10,028 bases of DNA from JBQCDV01 sp051960855 (GTDB taxonomy: Bacteria > Actinomycetota > Actinomycetes > JAJZTN01), in assembly GCA_051960855.1 (NCBI GenBank), contig JBQCDV010000175.1, positions 1 through 10,028 of the forward strand, written 5' to 3'. The stretch's first letter is position 1. Every line of letters begins with the position of its first letter. A model generated the notes under the pieces. That model was not told the origin of the DNA. It did not search any database and saw only the letters and a program-made list of their open reading frames with translations. Below are positions 1-6,754 of this stretch, in pieces. The translations under genes were made by a program, and so were the position numbers.

Positions 1-1844
1 GCGGCGGCAGCCTCCTTGAGGGCGAGCGCACCGGCGGTCTGGAAGGCCATGTCGCTGGAGTCGACGGAGTGGGCCTTGCCGTCGACGAGGGTGACCCGCA
101 GGTCGACGACCGGGTAGCCCGCCAGGACTCCGCGCTCCATCTGAGCGCGCACGCCTTTTTCGACGCTCGGGATGAACTGCCGCGGCACGGCTCCTCCGAC
201 CACCTTGTCGACAAACTCGAAGCCAGACCCTGACGGCAGCGGCTCCACCTCGAGGTCGCAGACCGCGAACTGCCCGTGACCACCGGACTGCTTGACGTGC
301 CGGCCGTGTCCCTTCGCGGGCCCCGCAAAGGTCTCGCGCAGTGACACCCGCAGCGGCACCGAGTCCACGGCGACGCCGTAGCGCGAGCGCAGCCGGTCCA
401 GCAGCACGTCCACGTGGGCCTCACCCATGGTCCACAGCACCAGTTGGCCCGTCTCGGCGTTGGTCTCCAGCCGCAGCGTCGGGTCCTCGGCGACGAGCCG
501 CGAGAGGCCCTGGCCCAGCTTGTCCTCGTCGGCCTTGCTGTGCGCGACGATCGCGACCGGGAGCAGGGGGTCGGGCATGACCCACGGCTCGACGAGCATC
601 GGGTGGTCCTTGTCCGACAGGGTGTCGCCGGTCTCGGCACGGGTCAGCTTGGCCACCGCGACGATGTCCCCTGCGCACGCCTCCTTGATCGGACGCTGGG
701 TCTTGCCGAGGGGGCAGGACAGCGACCCCACACGCTCGTCGACGTCGTGGTCCTCGTGGCCCTGCCCGTGCCGCTGGCCCTGCTCCGGCTCCGGCGCGAA
801 GTGGCCGCTCACGTGCACCGTCGCGTCCGGTCGCAGCGTCCCGCTGAAGATCCGCACCAGGCTGATGCGCCCGACGTACGGGTCGGACGTGGTCTTGACG
901 ACCTCCGCCACCAGCGGACCCGCCGGGTCGCACGAGAGAGGTCCACGCGGGTCGCCGTTCGGGGAGGTCACCGCCGGGAGCGGGTGCTCCAGAGGCGAGG
1001 GGAAGCACTGCGTCATGACCTCCAGCAGCTCGGTCAGCCCGACGCCGGCGGGGGCGACGACCGGCAGCACGGGGTAGAAGGAGCCACGGGCGACGGCCTT
1101 CTCGAGGTCCTCGATGAGCACCTTGAGCTCGATGTCCTCGCCGCCGAGATAGCGGTCCATGAGGGTCTCGTCTTCGCTCTCGGCGATGATCCCCTCGATC
1201 AGCGCGTTGCGGGCGTCGGTGACGAGCTCGAGGTGCTCCGGGTCGGCCGCCCGCTGCTGCCGACCGCCGTCGCTGTAGTCGGCGATCTGCTGCGACAGCA
1301 GGCCCAAGACACCGGCGACCGAGCCGTTGTCGGCGTGCACCGGCAGATAGAGCGGCAGCACCCCGTCGCCGAAGACCCGCTGCGCGATCGCCACCATGTC
1401 GTCGAAGTCCGCCCGCCCCGCGTCGAGCTTCGACACCACGACCGCCCGCGGCATCCCGACCGCGGCGCACTCCTCCCACAGCAGCTGCGTCGACGCGTCC
1501 ACACCGTCGGCGGCCGACACCACAAACAAGGCCGCGTCCGCCGCGCGCAGCCCGGCCCGCAGGTCACCGACGAAGTCCGCGTAGCCCGGCGTGTCGAGCA
1601 GGTTCACCTTGACCCCGTCGCTGACCAGCGGTGCGACCGACAGTCCGACGGACCGCTGCTGACGCACCTCTGCCTCGTCGAAGTCCGACACCGTCGTCCC
1701 GTCCTCCACCCGACCGGGACGGGGGATCGTCCCCGTCGCGGCGAGCAGGGCCTCGACCAACGTCGTCTTGCCGGCTCCGGAGTGCCCGACGAGGACGACG
1801 TTGCGTACGTGGCCGGGCGTGGTGGGGGTGGCGGGGGCGTCCAT
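1..1844 (-). CDS. EF-G-like translational GTPase (EF-G2 type), C-terminus cut off by window edge
   Basis: A cytosolic GTPase of the elongation factor G family. 614 codons are visible; the family is about 700 residues, so roughly the last 100 (end of domain IV and domain V) lie outside. The P-loop GHSGAGKTT is at residues 20-28 and the G3 motif DTPG at 84-87. G4 reads SKLD (138-141) where canonical EF-G has NKxD, and switch I reads RSVGLS where EF-G has RGITI. Domain IV is recognisable by KQSGGHGQF (518-526) and AHSVDSSD (His592 at the tip-loop position). Residues 350-367 form a His/Asp/Glu/Gln-rich loop in domain II. The ATG at 1844 is supported by a GGAGG 8 nt upstream. These departures match the EF-G-like paralogues of actinobacteria; from memory, the M. 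smegmatis EF-G2 does not replace EF-G in translocation. It is divergent from pgsA. Family certain; precise role unknown. Confidence 0.93.
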   Translation of the reverse strand, partial: MDAPATPTTPGHVRNVVLVGHSGAGKTTLVEALLAATGTIPRPGRVEDGTTVSDFDEAEVRQQRSVGLSVAPLVSDGVKVNLLDTPGYADFVGDLRAGLRAADAALFVVSAADGVDASTQLLWEECAAVGMPRAVVVSKLDAGRADFDDMVAIAQRVFGDGVLPLYLPVHADNGSVAGVLGLLSQQIADYSDGGRQQRAADPEHLELVTDARNALIEGIIAESEDETLMDRYLGGEDIELKVLIEDLEKAVARGSFYPVLPVVAPAGVGLTELLEVMTQCFPSPLEHPLPAVTSPNGDPRGPLSCDPAGPLVAEVVKTTSDPYVGRISLVRIFSGTLRPDATVHVSGHFAPEPEQGQRHGQGHEDHDVDERVGSLSCPLGKTQRPIKEACAGDIVAVAKLTRAETGDTLSDKDHPMLVEPWVMPDPLLPVAIVAHSKADEDKLGQGLSRLVAEDPTLRLETNAETGQLVLWTMGEAHVDVLLDRLRSRYGVAVDSVPLRVSLRETFAGPAKGHGRHVKQSGGHGQFAVCDLEVEPLPSGSGFEFVDKVVGGAVPRQFIPSVEKGVRAQMERGVLAGYPVVDLRVTLVDGKAHSVDSSDMAFQTAGALALKEAAA

Positions 1845-1852
1845 AGCGAGAG

Positions 1853-1857
1853 CCTCC
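1853..1857 (-). promoter_or_regulatory. Ribosome binding site of the EF-G-like gene
   Basis: On the minus strand this reads GGAGG, 8 nt before the ATG at 1844. It is the best Shine-Dalgarno match near the N-terminus and fixes the start, placing the P-loop at the usual distance from the N-terminus. Confidence 0.7.
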
Positions 1858-1880
1858 ACCCGTCGCACCGGGGGACACAA

Positions 1881-1892
1881 GACCCGAAGGTC
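1881..1892 (-). other. Small C(UUCG)G tetraloop hairpin in the EF-G2 leader
   Basis: On the minus strand the sequence is GACC-TTCG-GGTC, a 4-bp stem closed by the very stable cUUCGg tetraloop. It lies 37-48 nt upstream of the EF-G2 start. If transcription begins further upstream it would fold in the 5' UTR. The stem is short and cannot be extended, so a regulatory role is only a possibility. Confidence 0.3.
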
Positions 1893-1925
1893 ACGCGCGT
1901 CCGGAACCCTCGGCCCCGCGCCAAC

Positions 1926-1931
1926 TAGGCT
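1926..1931 (+). promoter_or_regulatory. Probable -10 element (TAGGCT) of a leaderless pgsA operon promoter
   Basis: TAGGCT fits the TANNNT -10 pattern of actinobacterial housekeeping promoters. It ends 8 nt before the GTG at 1940, the spacing seen in leaderless transcripts. No Shine-Dalgarno sequence precedes the GTG, which supports the leaderless reading. No good -35 is visible; GGAACC at 1902-1907 is at roughly the right distance but is not TTGACA-like. Confidence 0.5.
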
Positions 1932-1939
1932 GTCGGCCC

Positions 1940-2572
1940 GTGCTCAACCGCTACGCCCGTGCCCTCTTCACCGCGATCTTCACGCCGATCGCGCGCGGGC
2001 TGCTGCGGCTCGGGGTGGGGCCCGACGTCGTCACGCTGGTGGGGACGCTCGGGGTGGTCGCCGGCGCGCTGATCTTCTACCCGCAGGGCAAGTTCTTCTG
2101 GGGCACGGTCGTCATCACGCTGTTCGTCTTCTCCGACCTCATCGACGGCACGATGGCGCGGATGACGGGCCGCTCCAGCAACTGGGGGGCGTTCCTCGAC
2201 TCCACCCTGGACCGGGTCGGTGACGCCGCTGTCTTCGGCGGCCTCGCCATGTGGTTCGCCGGCCGCGGCGACAACCTGCTGCTGTGCGCGCTGTGCATCT
2301 GGTGCCTCGCCCTCGGCGGTGTCGTGCCCTACGCCAAGGCCCGGGCCGAGAGCCTGGGCATGACCGCCAACGTCGGGATCGCCGAGCGCGCCGACCGCCT
2401 CGTGCTGATCCTGGTGTGCACCGGACTGTCGGACCTGCCCGTCATCCCGGTGCCCTACGTCCAGCCGCTCGCGCTGTGGATCCTCGCGGTGGCCAGCCCG
2501 ATCACCGTCGTTCAGCGGATGCTCACCGTGCGGCGCCAGGCGCTGGCCGCGGCCGCTCCCCGCACGACGTGA
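1940..2572 (+). CDS. pgsA: Phosphatidylinositol phosphate synthase (CDP-alcohol phosphatidyltransferase)
   Basis: An integral membrane enzyme that joins CDP-diacylglycerol and inositol 1-phosphate to give phosphatidylinositol phosphate, which is then dephosphorylated to PI, the base for PIMs. The 210-residue protein carries the full CDP-alcohol phosphotransferase signature D-x2-D-G-x2-A-R-x8-G-x3-D-x3-D, with Asp66, Asp69, Gly70, Ala73, Arg74, Gly83, Asp87 and Asp91. Several hydrophobic segments follow, as in the six-helix fold. The segment YAKARAE (Lys133) and Arg153 in ERADRL correspond to the basic inositol-phosphate pocket known in actinobacterial PIP synthases. Together with the PatA and PimA genes downstream this favours PIP synthase over PGP synthase. 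The GTG start at 1940 has no RBS and sits 8 nt from a -10-like box. First gene of the operon; its TGA overlaps the next GTG. Confidence 0.93.
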   Translation: MLNRYARALFTAIFTPIARGLLRLGVGPDVVTLVGTLGVVAGALIFYPQGKFFWGTVVITLFVFSDLIDGTMARMTGRSSNWGAFLDSTLDRVGDAAVFGGLAMWFAGRGDNLLLCALCIWCLALGGVVPYAKARAESLGMTANVGIAERADRLVLILVCTGLSDLPVIPVPYVQPLALWILAVASPITVVQRMLTVRRQALAAAAPRTT

Positions 2573-3489
2573 AGGACGCCCTGGTCCTGCGGGCGTTCAC
2601 CCTCGGTTGGGCCCTGGTCCGCCGGCTGCCCGAGCCGGTGGTGACCCTCGCCTTCCGCCTGGGCGCCGACCTGGCGTGGGGGCGGCGCGGTGGGGGAGTG
2701 CGGCAGTACGAGGCCAACCTGCGCCGCATCCGACCCGACGCCGACGAGCGTGAGCTGCGGCAGCTGAGCCGGGCCGGGATGCGCTCCTACCTCCGCTACT
2801 GGAGTGAAGTCTTCCGGCTGCCCGACTGGAGCCCCGAGCGGATCCGAACGGCGTTCGTGCTGGTGCACGAGGAGCGCATGTGGGAGCACCTACGGGCAGG
2901 GAACGGCCTCGTTGTGGCTCTGCCGCACATGGCCAACTGGGACCTGGCCGGAGCGTGGGCGGCGACCGTCGGTGCTCCCGTGTCGACCGTCGCCGAGCGC
3001 CTCAAGCCGGAGGAGCTCTACGACCGCTTCCTGAGCTACCGCACCGCGCTGGGGATGGAGATCTTCCCGCTCACCGGCGGTGGCGACGTGCTGCGCGACC
3101 TCGTGGACCGGGTCCGTGCCGGCCGCATGGTGCCGCTGCTGGCCGACCGTGACATTCGGGCCAGCGGAGTCGAGGTCCGCTTCGTCGGCGAGACCATCAC
3201 GATGCCGCCCGGCCCGGCACTGCTCGCGCTGCAGACCGGGGCGCCCCTCGTGCCCGTGACGCAGTGGTACGACGGCGACCGCAGCGTGCTGGAGTTCGGG
3301 CTTCCCGTGACCGTGCCCGACAGCGGCACGACGCGTGCCAAGGTCGCGGTCATGCTGCAGCAGGTCGCCGACGTCTTCGAGGCCGGCATCCGGGCGCACC
3401 CGGAGGACTGGCACATGCTGCAGCCGATCTTCGCCTCCGATGTCACCGCCCGCCGCGCGCAGCGCACCGGGACTGGCGAGCCGTCGTGA
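2569..3489 (+). CDS. patA: PatA-like phosphatidylinositol mannoside acyltransferase
   Basis: A member of the lauroyl/myristoyl (HtrB/LpxL-like) acyltransferase family. In actinobacteria this member transfers a palmitoyl group from acyl-CoA to the 2-linked mannose of PIM1/PIM2 at the inner face of the membrane. The 306-residue protein has the catalytic H-x4-D motif as HMANWD (His120 to Asp125). A second conserved block, ADRD followed by GVEVRFVGE, includes Glu202, and PPGPALLAL follows it. Length is typical of the family. The N-terminal region is amphipathic rather than a cleavable signal. The GTG at 2569 overlaps the pgsA stop (GTGA), implying translational coupling; the reading frame stays open upstream, but only this start fits the family N-terminus. 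The position between pgsA and pimA supports PatA over a generic lipid A acyltransferase. Confidence 0.92.
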   Translation: MKDALVLRAFTLGWALVRRLPEPVVTLAFRLGADLAWGRRGGGVRQYEANLRRIRPDADERELRQLSRAGMRSYLRYWSEVFRLPDWSPERIRTAFVLVHEERMWEHLRAGNGLVVALPHMANWDLAGAWAATVGAPVSTVAERLKPEELYDRFLSYRTALGMEIFPLTGGGDVLRDLVDRVRAGRMVPLLADRDIRASGVEVRFVGETITMPPGPALLALQTGAPLVPVTQWYDGDRSVLEFGLPVTVPDSGTTRAKVAVMLQQVADVFEAGIRAHPEDWHMLQPIFASDVTARRAQRTGTGEPS

Positions 3490-4712
3490 GGATCGGCATC
3501 GTCTGCCCCTACTCCTTCGACGTGCCCGGGGGCGTGCAGTTCCACGTCCGCGACCTCGCCGAGCACCTGCTCGAGCGCGACCACGACGTCAGCGTCCTCA
3601 TCCCCGCAGACGACGACGCGGAGCTGCCGAGCTACGTCGTTCCGGCCGGTCGTGCCGTGCCCGTGCCCTACAACGGCTCGGTGGCGCGGCTGTCGTTCGG
3701 TCCGCTGTCGGCGGCTCGCGTGCGCAAGTGGCTGGGGGAGGGCGGCTTCGACGTCCTGCACGTGCACGAACCGGCCTCGCCGAGCCTCTCCCTGCTCGCC
3801 TGCTGGGCCGCCAATGGGCCGACCGTGGGCACCTTCCACACCTCGATCACCCGCTCGCGCGCGATGGTCGCGGCCTACCCCATCCTCATCCCGACGCTGG
3901 ACAAGCTGTCTGCCCGGATCGCGGTCTCCGAAGACGCCCGCCGCACCCTCGTCGACCACCTCGGCGGGGATGCCGTCGTCATCCCCAACGGGGTCTACGT
4001 CGACCGGTTCGCCGCGGCGCGCCCCCGACCGGAATGGCGCGGCGGAGACGGCGACATGGGCGGCACCCTCGGCTTCATCGGCCGGCTCGACGAGCCCCGC
4101 AAGGGGCTGCCGACGCTGCTCGGCGCCCTCGAGCACATCGTCGAACGTCGCCCGCACGTCCGGCTGCTCGTCGCCGGCCGCGGCGACGCGGAGGAGGCCC
4201 TCGAGAAGGCCTCGCCCGCTGTCCGGGAGGCCGTGCACTACCTCGGTCAGGTGAGCGAGGCGGACAAGGCGGCCCTGCTGGCGACGGTCGACGCCTATGT
4301 CGCCCCCAACCTGGGCGGCGAGAGCTTCGGCATCATCCTGGTGGAGGCGATGGCCGCCGGTGCCCCCGTCGTGGCCAGTGACCTGTCGGCCTTCCGTCGG
4401 GTGCTGGACGACGGGGCGCTGGGACGGCTCTTCCCGACCGGCGACGAGCGGGCTCTGGCTGACACCCTCCTGGACCTGCTCTCCGACGACGCCGAGCGGG
4501 CGCGCCTGCGGGCGGCAGGGTCGGACGGCGTTCGTCGATATGACTGGTCGGTCGTGGCCGACGACGTGCTGGCGGTCTACGAGACCGTCACCCACGGGCA
4601 GGAGCCGGTGCGCGAGGCGCCCGCGAGACCGGGGGGTGGCTGGCGAGCCCGGGTCACGCGAGGACTGGAGTCGGTGACGCGCGCCGGCAGCGGCGACCGG
4701 GGCCAGCCGTGA
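3486..4712 (+). CDS. pimA: Phosphatidylinositol alpha-mannosyltransferase, first step of PIM synthesis
   Basis: A membrane-associated GT4 (GT-B fold) glycosyltransferase. It moves mannose from GDP-mannose to position 2 of the inositol ring of PI, giving PIM1. The glycine-rich loop PGGVQ (14-18) and His118 in FHTS lie in the N-terminal acceptor domain. The GDP-mannose site shows GRLDEPRKG with Arg200 and Lys206, and the E-x7-E motif Glu279/Glu287 in GGESFGIILVEAM. These match Arg196, Lys202 and Glu274 of M. smegmatis PimA with small offsets. At 408 residues it is about 20 longer than that enzyme; the extra is a basic, Gly/Arg-rich C-terminal tail that could help membrane contact. The GTG start overlaps the patA stop by 4 nt. 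The TGA stop at 4710-4712 opens the 11-bp repeat. Confidence 0.94.
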   Translation: MRIGIVCPYSFDVPGGVQFHVRDLAEHLLERDHDVSVLIPADDDAELPSYVVPAGRAVPVPYNGSVARLSFGPLSAARVRKWLGEGGFDVLHVHEPASPSLSLLACWAANGPTVGTFHTSITRSRAMVAAYPILIPTLDKLSARIAVSEDARRTLVDHLGGDAVVIPNGVYVDRFAAARPRPEWRGGDGDMGGTLGFIGRLDEPRKGLPTLLGALEHIVERRPHVRLLVAGRGDAEEALEKASPAVREAVHYLGQVSEADKAALLATVDAYVAPNLGGESFGIILVEAMAAGAPVVASDLSAFRRVLDDGALGRLFPTGDERALADTLLDLLSDDAERARLRAAGSDGVRRYDWSVVADDVLAVYETVTHGQEPVREAPARPGGGWRARVTRGLESVTRAGSGDRGQP

Positions 4713-4743
4713 GCCCGAGATGAGCCCGAGATGAGCCCGAGAT
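4711..4743 (+). repeat. Three perfect 11-bp tandem repeats (GAGCCCGAGAT) linking pimA to the next gene
   Basis: Copies lie at 4711-4721, 4722-4732 and 4733-4743 with no mismatches. Because the unit is 11 bp, each copy shifts frame and creates a four-codon ORF ending in TGA that overlaps the next start by 4 nt: GTG at 4709 (stop ends 4723), ATG at 4720 (stop ends 4734), ATG at 4731 (stop ends 4745), then ATG at 4742, the start of the next gene. Removing all three copies would leave GTG-AGC-ATG-GGA directly at the pimA stop, the same GTGA overlap used at the two upstream junctions. The array probably arose by replication slippage. Confidence 0.9.
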
Positions 4744-5296
4744 GAGCATGGGACCGGTGTGGACGGTCGTCGCCGTCCTCGTCCTGCTGGTGCTGGCGTG
4801 GTACCTGTCGTTCACCGCGAGCCGGCTCGACCGCCTGCACGCCCGGGTGGAGTCCACCCGCGACGCGCTCGACGCCCAGCTGGTCCGACGGGCGGCGCTG
4901 GCTCAGGAGCTGGCGACCAGCGGGCTGCTGGACCCGGCCAGCTCGATGCTTGTCGCGGGGGCAGCCTCCGAGGCGCTCAACGACAACGACACTCAGCAGC
5001 CGGCCCAGCGCGAAGCCGAGGAGTCAGCCCTGTCCCGCTGCCTGCGTGAGGCGCTGGAGCCGGACGACGTGGTGTCGGAGGTGGCCGCCGTACCGTCCGG
5101 GCACCAGCTGCTCGTGGAGCTCGGGGCGGCGTGCCGCCGGGTGGAGATGGCACGGCGCTTCCACAACGACGCCGTGACGGCTACTCGTGCGGTGCGGCGC
5201 AAGCGGGTGGTGCGGTGGCTCCGGCTGGCCGGGCATGCGCCGCTGCCGGTGACGTTCGAGATGGACGACGAGGCGCCGGCGCGGCTGCCTCGCTGA
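4742..5296 (+). CDS. LemA-like small membrane protein of unknown function
   Basis: 184 residues. A single N-terminal membrane helix (about 5-24) lacks a lipobox or clear cleavage site. A long charged, alanine-rich helical region follows (28-160), so the bulk probably sits outside the membrane as a helical bundle. The C-terminal stretch around ARRFHNDAV (137-145), followed by a basic segment and a P-x-TFEMDDE ending, resembles the end of LemA proteins (RRxYNxAVxxYN...), but the match is partial. The ATG at 4742 is reached through the 11-bp repeat relay; ATG at 4748 is an in-frame alternative. It is the last gene of the PIM operon and convergent with the lipoprotein gene. In M. tuberculosis a conserved membrane protein (Rv2609c) also follows pimA, so a link to PIM or envelope biology is plausible but unproven. 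Confidence 0.75.
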   Translation: MSMGPVWTVVAVLVLLVLAWYLSFTASRLDRLHARVESTRDALDAQLVRRAALAQELATSGLLDPASSMLVAGAASEALNDNDTQQPAQREAEESALSRCLREALEPDDVVSEVAAVPSGHQLLVELGAACRRVEMARRFHNDAVTATRAVRRKRVVRWLRLAGHAPLPVTFEMDDEAPARLPR

Positions 5297-5319
5297 TCGG
5301 GGTCCCCACGGCGTCAGCG
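5291..5319. terminator. Possible weak bidirectional terminator between convergent genes
   Basis: The 17-nt gap between two convergent stop codons is bracketed by CGCTGA (5291-5296) and TCAGCG (5314-5319), a perfect 6-bp inverted repeat that includes both stop codons. Inside it GGGG-T-CCCC occurs at 5299-5307. There is no T-tract on either side. It may only attenuate transcription. Confidence 0.25.
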
Positions 5320-6405
5320 GACGGAGACGGTCCGCCCCTCCGGCACCATCAGCACCCACACCTGCCCGGGCGCGAACACCGCTGGCTGCCCGCCGACCGT
5401 CCACGCCGTCGGGGCGCCGGCGGATGGCCGCGACCACCGGGCCTGGTAGGCCTTGCCGTCACGCAGCACCAGCCCGGTGCCGGACCCGACGGTCTGCGCG
5501 TACGGCACGGGGGTGCGCGCGGCGTCACGACGGCCGAGGGTGCGCTCGTCGACGTACTGCACGAGCACGGTCGCGGGATGCAGGGCGACACCGGCGGCCG
5601 TGCGCTCAGTGCCACCGTCGACGGCGATGCCCCAGTGCTTGCCCGAGGCCTGCCAGGTCGCGCTCACCGTCGCCAGCGGCCACCGTGCGGTCACCGACGA
5701 GACAGCGGAGCCACCCGCCGGGGCAGCAGTAGCGAAGGTCCATCCCATGTCCTTGGCCTTGGCGGCACCGGGTGCGTAGGACAGCAGCTGCGGCGCGTTG
5801 CCGACCACGTTGTACGGGGCATGCCCGCGGCTCGCGTCACGGCGGTAGCCCCGGCCGGCGTCGAAGGACAGCAGCTTCATCCCCGACGACCGCAGCATCG
5901 GCACGACCGCGGTGTCGCTGCCGGAGTAGGCGAGGGCGACCTTGCCGTACTGAGCCAGCAGCTGCACGTCGGTCTCGCGCGCGCTCCGGACCGGTCCGAC
6001 CTTGGCCGGCACATGCGAGGAGAACAGCGCGAGGATGCGCGTCAGTCCGCCCTCCACCATCTCGACGTAGACGACGTCCGCGCTGTCCAGCCCGATGGGA
6101 GGCCGCTCCGGCCGCGTGTTGCCGATCTTGACGGCGAGGACCGGTGCGAGGGATGTGACCGGCAGTCCTGTCAGCGGGCTGGTCAGGCCGGTCGCGGTCG
6201 TGCTGGCTGCTGCTGTGCTGGGTGCCGCACTGCTCGTCGACGGGGCCGGTGCCGCCGAGGAGGACTTCACCGCGACCGGTTTCGGCGAGGCGCCCGAACA
6301 GGCGCTCAGACCCGTCGCCGCCACGAGCGCGAACGCCGTTGCTGTCAACGCCCGTCGACGGTTGCCAGGAACGCGGGACGACGGCGAGCGGAGCGGTGCG
6401 GTCAC
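5314..6405 (-). CDS. DUF3048 (YerB-like) lipoprotein
   Basis: A predicted lipid-anchored extracytoplasmic protein of 363 residues from the GTG at 6405. The N-terminus has an NRRR positive region, a hydrophobic stretch ALTATAFALVAATG and the lipobox LSAC with Cys36 as lipidation site. A Ser/Ala/Pro/Thr linker (about 37-72) leads to the folded part. The DUF3048 hallmark blocks are PLTGLPV, PVLAVKIGN, RPPIGLDSADVVYVEMVEGG, LALFSSHVP and GPVRSARETD, and a C-terminal region ends in QVWVLMVPEG. B. subtilis YerB belongs to this family; the biochemical role is unknown. An ATG at 6483 is in frame, but the extra 26 residues are not signal-like, so the GTG, preceded by a -10-like box, is preferred. It runs against the PIM operon and is divergent from pdxS. 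Confidence 0.88.
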   Translation of the reverse strand: MTAPLRSPSSRVPGNRRRALTATAFALVAATGLSACSGASPKPVAVKSSSAAPAPSTSSAAPSTAAASTTATGLTSPLTGLPVTSLAPVLAVKIGNTRPERPPIGLDSADVVYVEMVEGGLTRILALFSSHVPAKVGPVRSARETDVQLLAQYGKVALAYSGSDTAVVPMLRSSGMKLLSFDAGRGYRRDASRGHAPYNVVGNAPQLLSYAPGAAKAKDMGWTFATAAPAGGSAVSSVTARWPLATVSATWQASGKHWGIAVDGGTERTAAGVALHPATVLVQYVDERTLGRRDAARTPVPYAQTVGSGTGLVLRDGKAYQARWSRPSAGAPTAWTVGGQPAVFAPGQVWVLMVPEGRTVSVR

Positions 6406-6413
6406 GACGTTCG

Positions 6414-6419
6414 ACCGTA
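6414..6419 (-). promoter_or_regulatory. Probable -10 element (TACGGT) of the DUF3048 lipoprotein gene
   Basis: On the minus strand TACGGT fits TANNNT and ends 8 nt before the GTG at 6405, the same geometry as at pgsA. No Shine-Dalgarno sequence is present, so a leaderless transcript is likely. No convincing -35 can be seen. Confidence 0.4.
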
Positions 6420-6571
6420 GGCGACGCCGCGCCTGGACTACGGCATTTCCCGACGATTGGCGACGTGCCTCACAGCGGTGCACGCGGCAGCGCCCCGGTC
6501 TCAGCCCACCTCGCCGTCCCCCCGCTCGCCGCTGCCGTCAGCGTCCGTCGGGTCCCCCGTCGCTGCGGCTC

Positions 6572-6649
6572 GCGGCTGCCGTCGTCCGTCTGTCGCTGTC
6601 CCCGCCACTCGCCGCTGCCGTCGTCCTCCTGTCGCTGTCCCCGCCACTC
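6572..6649. repeat. 39-bp tandem repeat, two copies plus partial copies
   Basis: Copies at 6572-6610 and 6611-6649 agree at 36 of 39 positions; each ends in the block TGTCGCTGTCCCCGCCACTC. A third copy continues identically for its first 16 bases (6650-6665) and then diverges. A related fragment precedes the array at 6525-6539. The unit is a multiple of three, so a 13-residue peptide repeat appears in any open frame, but nothing else suggests coding. Confidence 0.85.
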
Positions 6650-6679
6650 GCCGCTGCCGTCGTCCGCCGCCTCCCCGTT

Positions 6680-6754
6680 CCTGCTGCTCGTGTGAACGCT
6701 GGTGGCTGTTGGGCAGCCAGGAGTGCGCACGCGAGCGGCGGAAGTGGCGGGGGC
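6680..6754. repeat. 75-bp direct repeat, copy 1
   Basis: Matches 6852-6926 at 69 of 75 positions without gaps, offset 172 bp. The best conserved parts are CTCGTGTGAACGCTGGTGGC and AGCCAGGAGTGCGCACGCGA, the latter containing the 8-bp palindrome GTGCGCAC. Confidence 0.88.

Noticed and set aside
414..1928. A 504-codon plus-strand open frame opposite the EF-G-like gene
   Set aside because: Its translation is Arg/His/Val-rich with no family resemblance, and the opposite strand encodes a clear EF-G-family protein. It is a GC-driven shadow.
3036..4595. A 519-codon minus-strand open frame opposite patA/pimA
   Set aside because: It overlaps two certain genes, shows no domain and has shadow-type composition.
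6406..6483. ATG at 6483 as the lipoprotein start
   Set aside because: The extra 26 residues are arginine-rich and would distance the signal peptide from the N-terminus; the GTG at 6405 gives a normal lipoprotein signal.
6572..6668. Possible CRISPR array
   Set aside because: The 39-bp units are directly adjacent with no unique spacers, so this is a tandem repeat.
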